Below, piece by piece: positions 62,106-64,000 of a DNA stretch of 64,000 bases; within the stretch, counting starts at the first letter, position 1, and the number at the start of each line of letters is the position of its first letter. The DNA is from Actinomycetales bacterium (GTDB lineage: Bacteria; Actinomycetota; Actinomycetes; Actinomycetales; Cellulomonadaceae). The translations under genes were made by a program, and so were the position numbers. Below the pieces are notes generated by a model. The model made no database searches, was not told where the DNA came from, and saw nothing but the letters and a program-made list of their open reading frames with translations. Location: assembly GCA_020444245.1 (NCBI GenBank), contig JAHLLI010000021.1:27872-91871 (forward strand), in the 5' to 3' direction.

Positions 62106-62717
62106 ATGCGCAGCCGCAGCGACGTGCTCGAGCTGGCCATCCTCGGCCTCCTCCAGGACACCCCGATGCACGGCTACGAGCTGCGCAAGCGGCTCAACGT
62201 GATGCTCGGATCCTTCCGTGCACTCTCCTACGGCTCGCTGTACCCGGCACTGCGCTCGATGGCCGACCGCGGCCTGATCACGGTGGCCGGCTCGAGCGAG
62301 CCGCTGCCGCACGCGCTGAGCGGCAAGCGCTCGCGCAACGTGTACGAGCTCACCGCCGACGGCAAGGAGCACCTCGCCGAGGCGCTGACCAGCTCGGGCC
62401 CGACGGCCTGGGACGACGAGGGTTTCGACGTGCGGTTCGCGCTCTTCGCGCAGACCGACGTGGAGACACGGCTGCGGATCCTCGAGGGTCGGCGCACCCG
62501 CCTGGCCGAGCGACTCGACCAGCTGCGCACCTCCGCCGCCCGCACCCGCGAGCGCGTGGACGAGTACACGCTCGAGCTGCACCGCCACGGCCTGGAGCAG
62601 GTCGAGCGTGAGGTGGCCTGGCTCGACGGACTGATCGATCGTGAACGCGACTCCGGTCGCACGAGCAAGCGGCGCCATCCGGCGTCACGACGAACTGACG
62701 GCTCGGAGTCGTCATGA
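62106..62717 (+). CDS. PadR-family transcriptional regulator
   Basis: 203 residues. N-terminal winged helix: [39 protein letters not shown] and [14 protein letters not shown]. The C-terminal helical region (about 100-180, [25 protein letters not shown]) is the dimerisation domain of the PadR-s2/Vir-type class. Its stop overlaps an ATG upstream of ino1, so the two genes are in one transcript. Likely controls inositol synthesis. Confidence 0.93.
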   Translation: MRSRSDVLELAILGLLQDTPMHGYELRKRLNVMLGSFRALSYGSLYPALRSMADRGLITVAGSSEPLPHALSGKRSRNVYELTADGKEHLAEALTSSGPTAWDDEGFDVRFALFAQTDVETRLRILEGRRTRLAERLDQLRTSAARTRERVDEYTLELHRHGLEQVEREVAWLDGLIDRERDSGRTSKRRHPASRRTDGSESS

Positions 62718-62731
62718 GGAAGCGAGGAACA

Positions 62732-63817
62732 ATGAGCCCGATCCGGGTTGCGATCGTGGGGGTCGGCAACTGCTCGTCCTCCCTGGTCCAGGGTGTGCAG
62801 TACTACGCCGACGCCGACCCGAACAGCAAGGTGCCGGGTCTCATGCACGTCCAGTTCGGCCCCTACCACGTCAAGGACATCGAGTTCGTCGCCGCGTTCG
62901 ACGTCGACGCGAAGAAGGTCGGCTTCGACCTGTCCGAGGCGATCGGTGCGAGCGAGAACAACACCATCAAGATCGCCGACGTGCCGCCGCTCGACGTGAC
63001 CGTGCAGCGCGGCCCGACGCTGGACGGCCTGGGCAAGTACTACTCGGAGACCATCGAGGAGTCCCCGGCCGAGGCCGTCGACGTCGTGCAGGTCCTCAAG
63101 GACAAGAAGGTCGACGTGCTGGTCCAGTACCTGCCCGTCGGCTCCGAGGAGGCCGCGAAGTTCTACGCCCAGTGCGCTCTGGACGCCGGCGTGGCCTTCG
63201 TGAACGCGCTCCCGGTGTTCATCGCCTCCGACCCCGAGTGGGCCAAGAAGTTCGAGGACGCGGGCGTGCCGATCGTCGGCGACGACATCAAGTCCCAGGT
63301 CGGCGCGACCATCACGCACCGCGTGCTGGCCCGCCTGTTCGAGGACCGCGGCGTCATCCTGGACCGCACGTACCAGCTGAACGTCGGCGGCAACATGGAC
63401 TTCAAGAACATGCTCGAGCGCGAGCGCCTGCAGTCCAAGAAGGTCTCCAAGACCCAGTCGGTCACCTCGAACCTCGACGACGGTCCGCTGTCGGGCAAGA
63501 AGGAGGACCGCAACGTCCACATCGGCCCGTCGGACTACGTCGCGTGGCTCGACGACCGCAAGTGGGCGTACGTGCGGCTCGAGGGCCGGGCGTTCGGCGA
63601 CGTGCCGCTGAACCTGGAGTACAAGCTCGAGGTCTGGGACTCGCCGAACTCGGCCGGCGTCATCATCGACGCGATCCGCGCCGCGAAGATCGCCGCGGAC
63701 CGCGGCCAGGGCGGCCCCGTCCACGCGGCGTCGACCTACTTCATGAAGTCCCCGCCCATCCAGATGGAGGACACGAAGGGCCGTCGGCTCCTCGAGGAGT
63801 TCATCGCCGGCGAGTGA
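62732..63817 (+). CDS. ino1: inositol-3-phosphate synthase
   Basis: 361 residues, actinobacterial short form. NAD-binding [19 protein letters not shown]; core blocks [48 protein letters not shown] and [12 protein letters not shown]. Converts glucose-6-phosphate to inositol-3-phosphate for phosphatidylinositol and mycothiol. ATG 62732 has GAGGA upstream; the ATG at 62714 overlapping the padR stop would add six residues. Followed by a strong terminator. Confidence 0.96.
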   Translation: MSPIRVAIVGVGNCSSSLVQGVQYYADADPNSKVPGLMHVQFGPYHVKDIEFVAAFDVDAKKVGFDLSEAIGASENNTIKIADVPPLDVTVQRGPTLDGLGKYYSETIEESPAEAVDVVQVLKDKKVDVLVQYLPVGSEEAAKFYAQCALDAGVAFVNALPVFIASDPEWAKKFEDAGVPIVGDDIKSQVGATITHRVLARLFEDRGVILDRTYQLNVGGNMDFKNMLERERLQSKKVSKTQSVTSNLDDGPLSGKKEDRNVHIGPSDYVAWLDDRKWAYVRLEGRAFGDVPLNLEYKLEVWDSPNSAGVIIDAIRAAKIAADRGQGGPVHAASTYFMKSPPIQMEDTKGRRLLEEFIAGE

Positions 63818-63860
63818 GCCTGCGGGTGGCGCGAGGTCGAACCCGCGCCGCCGCCCGACC

Positions 63861-63895
63861 GGAGGGCCCGTCACGCACGTCGTGACGGGCCCTCC
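63861..63895 (+). terminator. strong terminator after ino1
   Basis: GGAGGGCCCGTCACG (63861-63875) pairs perfectly with CGTGACGGGCCCTCC (63881-63895), 15-bp stem, 5-nt loop, followed by a pyrimidine-rich GTCGTCTCC. Confidence 0.92.
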
Positions 63896-63945
63896 GTCGT
63901 CTCCAGGTGGAGGGGCGCGGGCCGGGAGCCCGGGCGGGCCACGCC

Positions 63946-64000
63946 CCACGCACCACGCACCACGCACCACGCACCACGCACCACGCACCACGCACCACGC
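63946..64000. repeat. 7-bp tandem repeat (CCACGCA)n, runs off window
   Basis: Nearly eight perfect copies of CCACGCA up to the last base. An open minus-strand frame through it is a by-product of the repeat. Confidence 0.95.

Noticed and set aside
63946..64000. CRISPR array or coding repeat
   Set aside because: Units are contiguous 7-mers without spacers; the minus-strand translation is a trivial product of the repeat.

Overview
The window is about 64 kb of very GC-rich chromosomal DNA. It has frequent GTG starts, start codons that overlap the previous stop (GTGA, ATGA, TTGA), and several genes whose start lies 6-8 nt after a -10-like hexamer. Together with a coproporphyrin-dependent heme pathway, a CsoR copper switch, DUF222-HNH, GH6, GH51 and GH35 glycosidases and an rpsF-ssb-rpsR-rplI block, this points to an actinobacterium, probably a plant-polymer degrader such as a Cellulomonas relative. 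The taxonomic step is inference.

Layout: 0-1.6 kb, the 5' end of a MoxR/DUF4129 operon (minus strand). 1.6-4 kb, a dienelactone-hydrolase-like gene and purB. 4-14 kb, all protein-coding steps from glutamyl-tRNA to heme b: hemA is divergent from hemE-hemY-hemQ-hemH-hemCD (fused)-hemB-hemL. 14-16 kb, a DUF222-HNH gene with a LexA-type SOS box and a small membrane protein. 16-20.7 kb, a GH6 lipoprotein coupled to NAD synthetase, and a GNAT acetyltransferase. 20.7-22.4 kb, a chemoreceptor. 22.5-25.7 kb, csoR-copZ-copA behind a CsoR operator. 26-28.8 kb, a four-gene ABC exporter/regulator operon with a palindromic operator. 28.9-34.4 kb, a small zinc-ribbon protein, a CPBP protease, a PAS-GGDEF diguanylate cyclase and a large flippase-like protein with a decayed kinase domain. 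34.4-39.8 kb, photolyase, an MFS transporter and glycogen phosphorylase. 39.9-43 kb, a tandem pair of membrane-anchored PQQ-repeat beta-propeller proteins. 43-44.3 kb, a stand-alone ScoMcrA-head protein divergent from a VapBC-type pair. 44.6-47.2 kb, dnaB interrupted by an intein. 47.2-48.9 kb, DnaA-box-like 9-mers and a MATE exporter. 48.9-56.9 kb, an arabinose/galactose oligosaccharide locus (GH51, LacI regulator, ABC permeases and binding protein, GH35) with three matching operators. 56.9-59 kb, rplI, rpsR, ssb and rpsF. 59-64 kb, a PASTA class A penicillin-binding protein, padR-ino1, a strong terminator and a 7-bp tandem repeat that runs off the end.

Most striking observations: a dnaB intein with the signature of class 3 inteins (Ala at position 1, W/C/T triplet) and two cysteine clusters in its endonuclease part; a 17-bp tandem array upstream of hemC whose last copy is the hemC start; a near-symmetric hemA/hemE divergent promoter; a near-perfect SOS box at the DUF222-HNH gene; three copies of one 16-bp palindrome around the sugar-locus regulator; and an orphan restriction-sensor (McrA head) protein beside a toxin-antitoxin pair.
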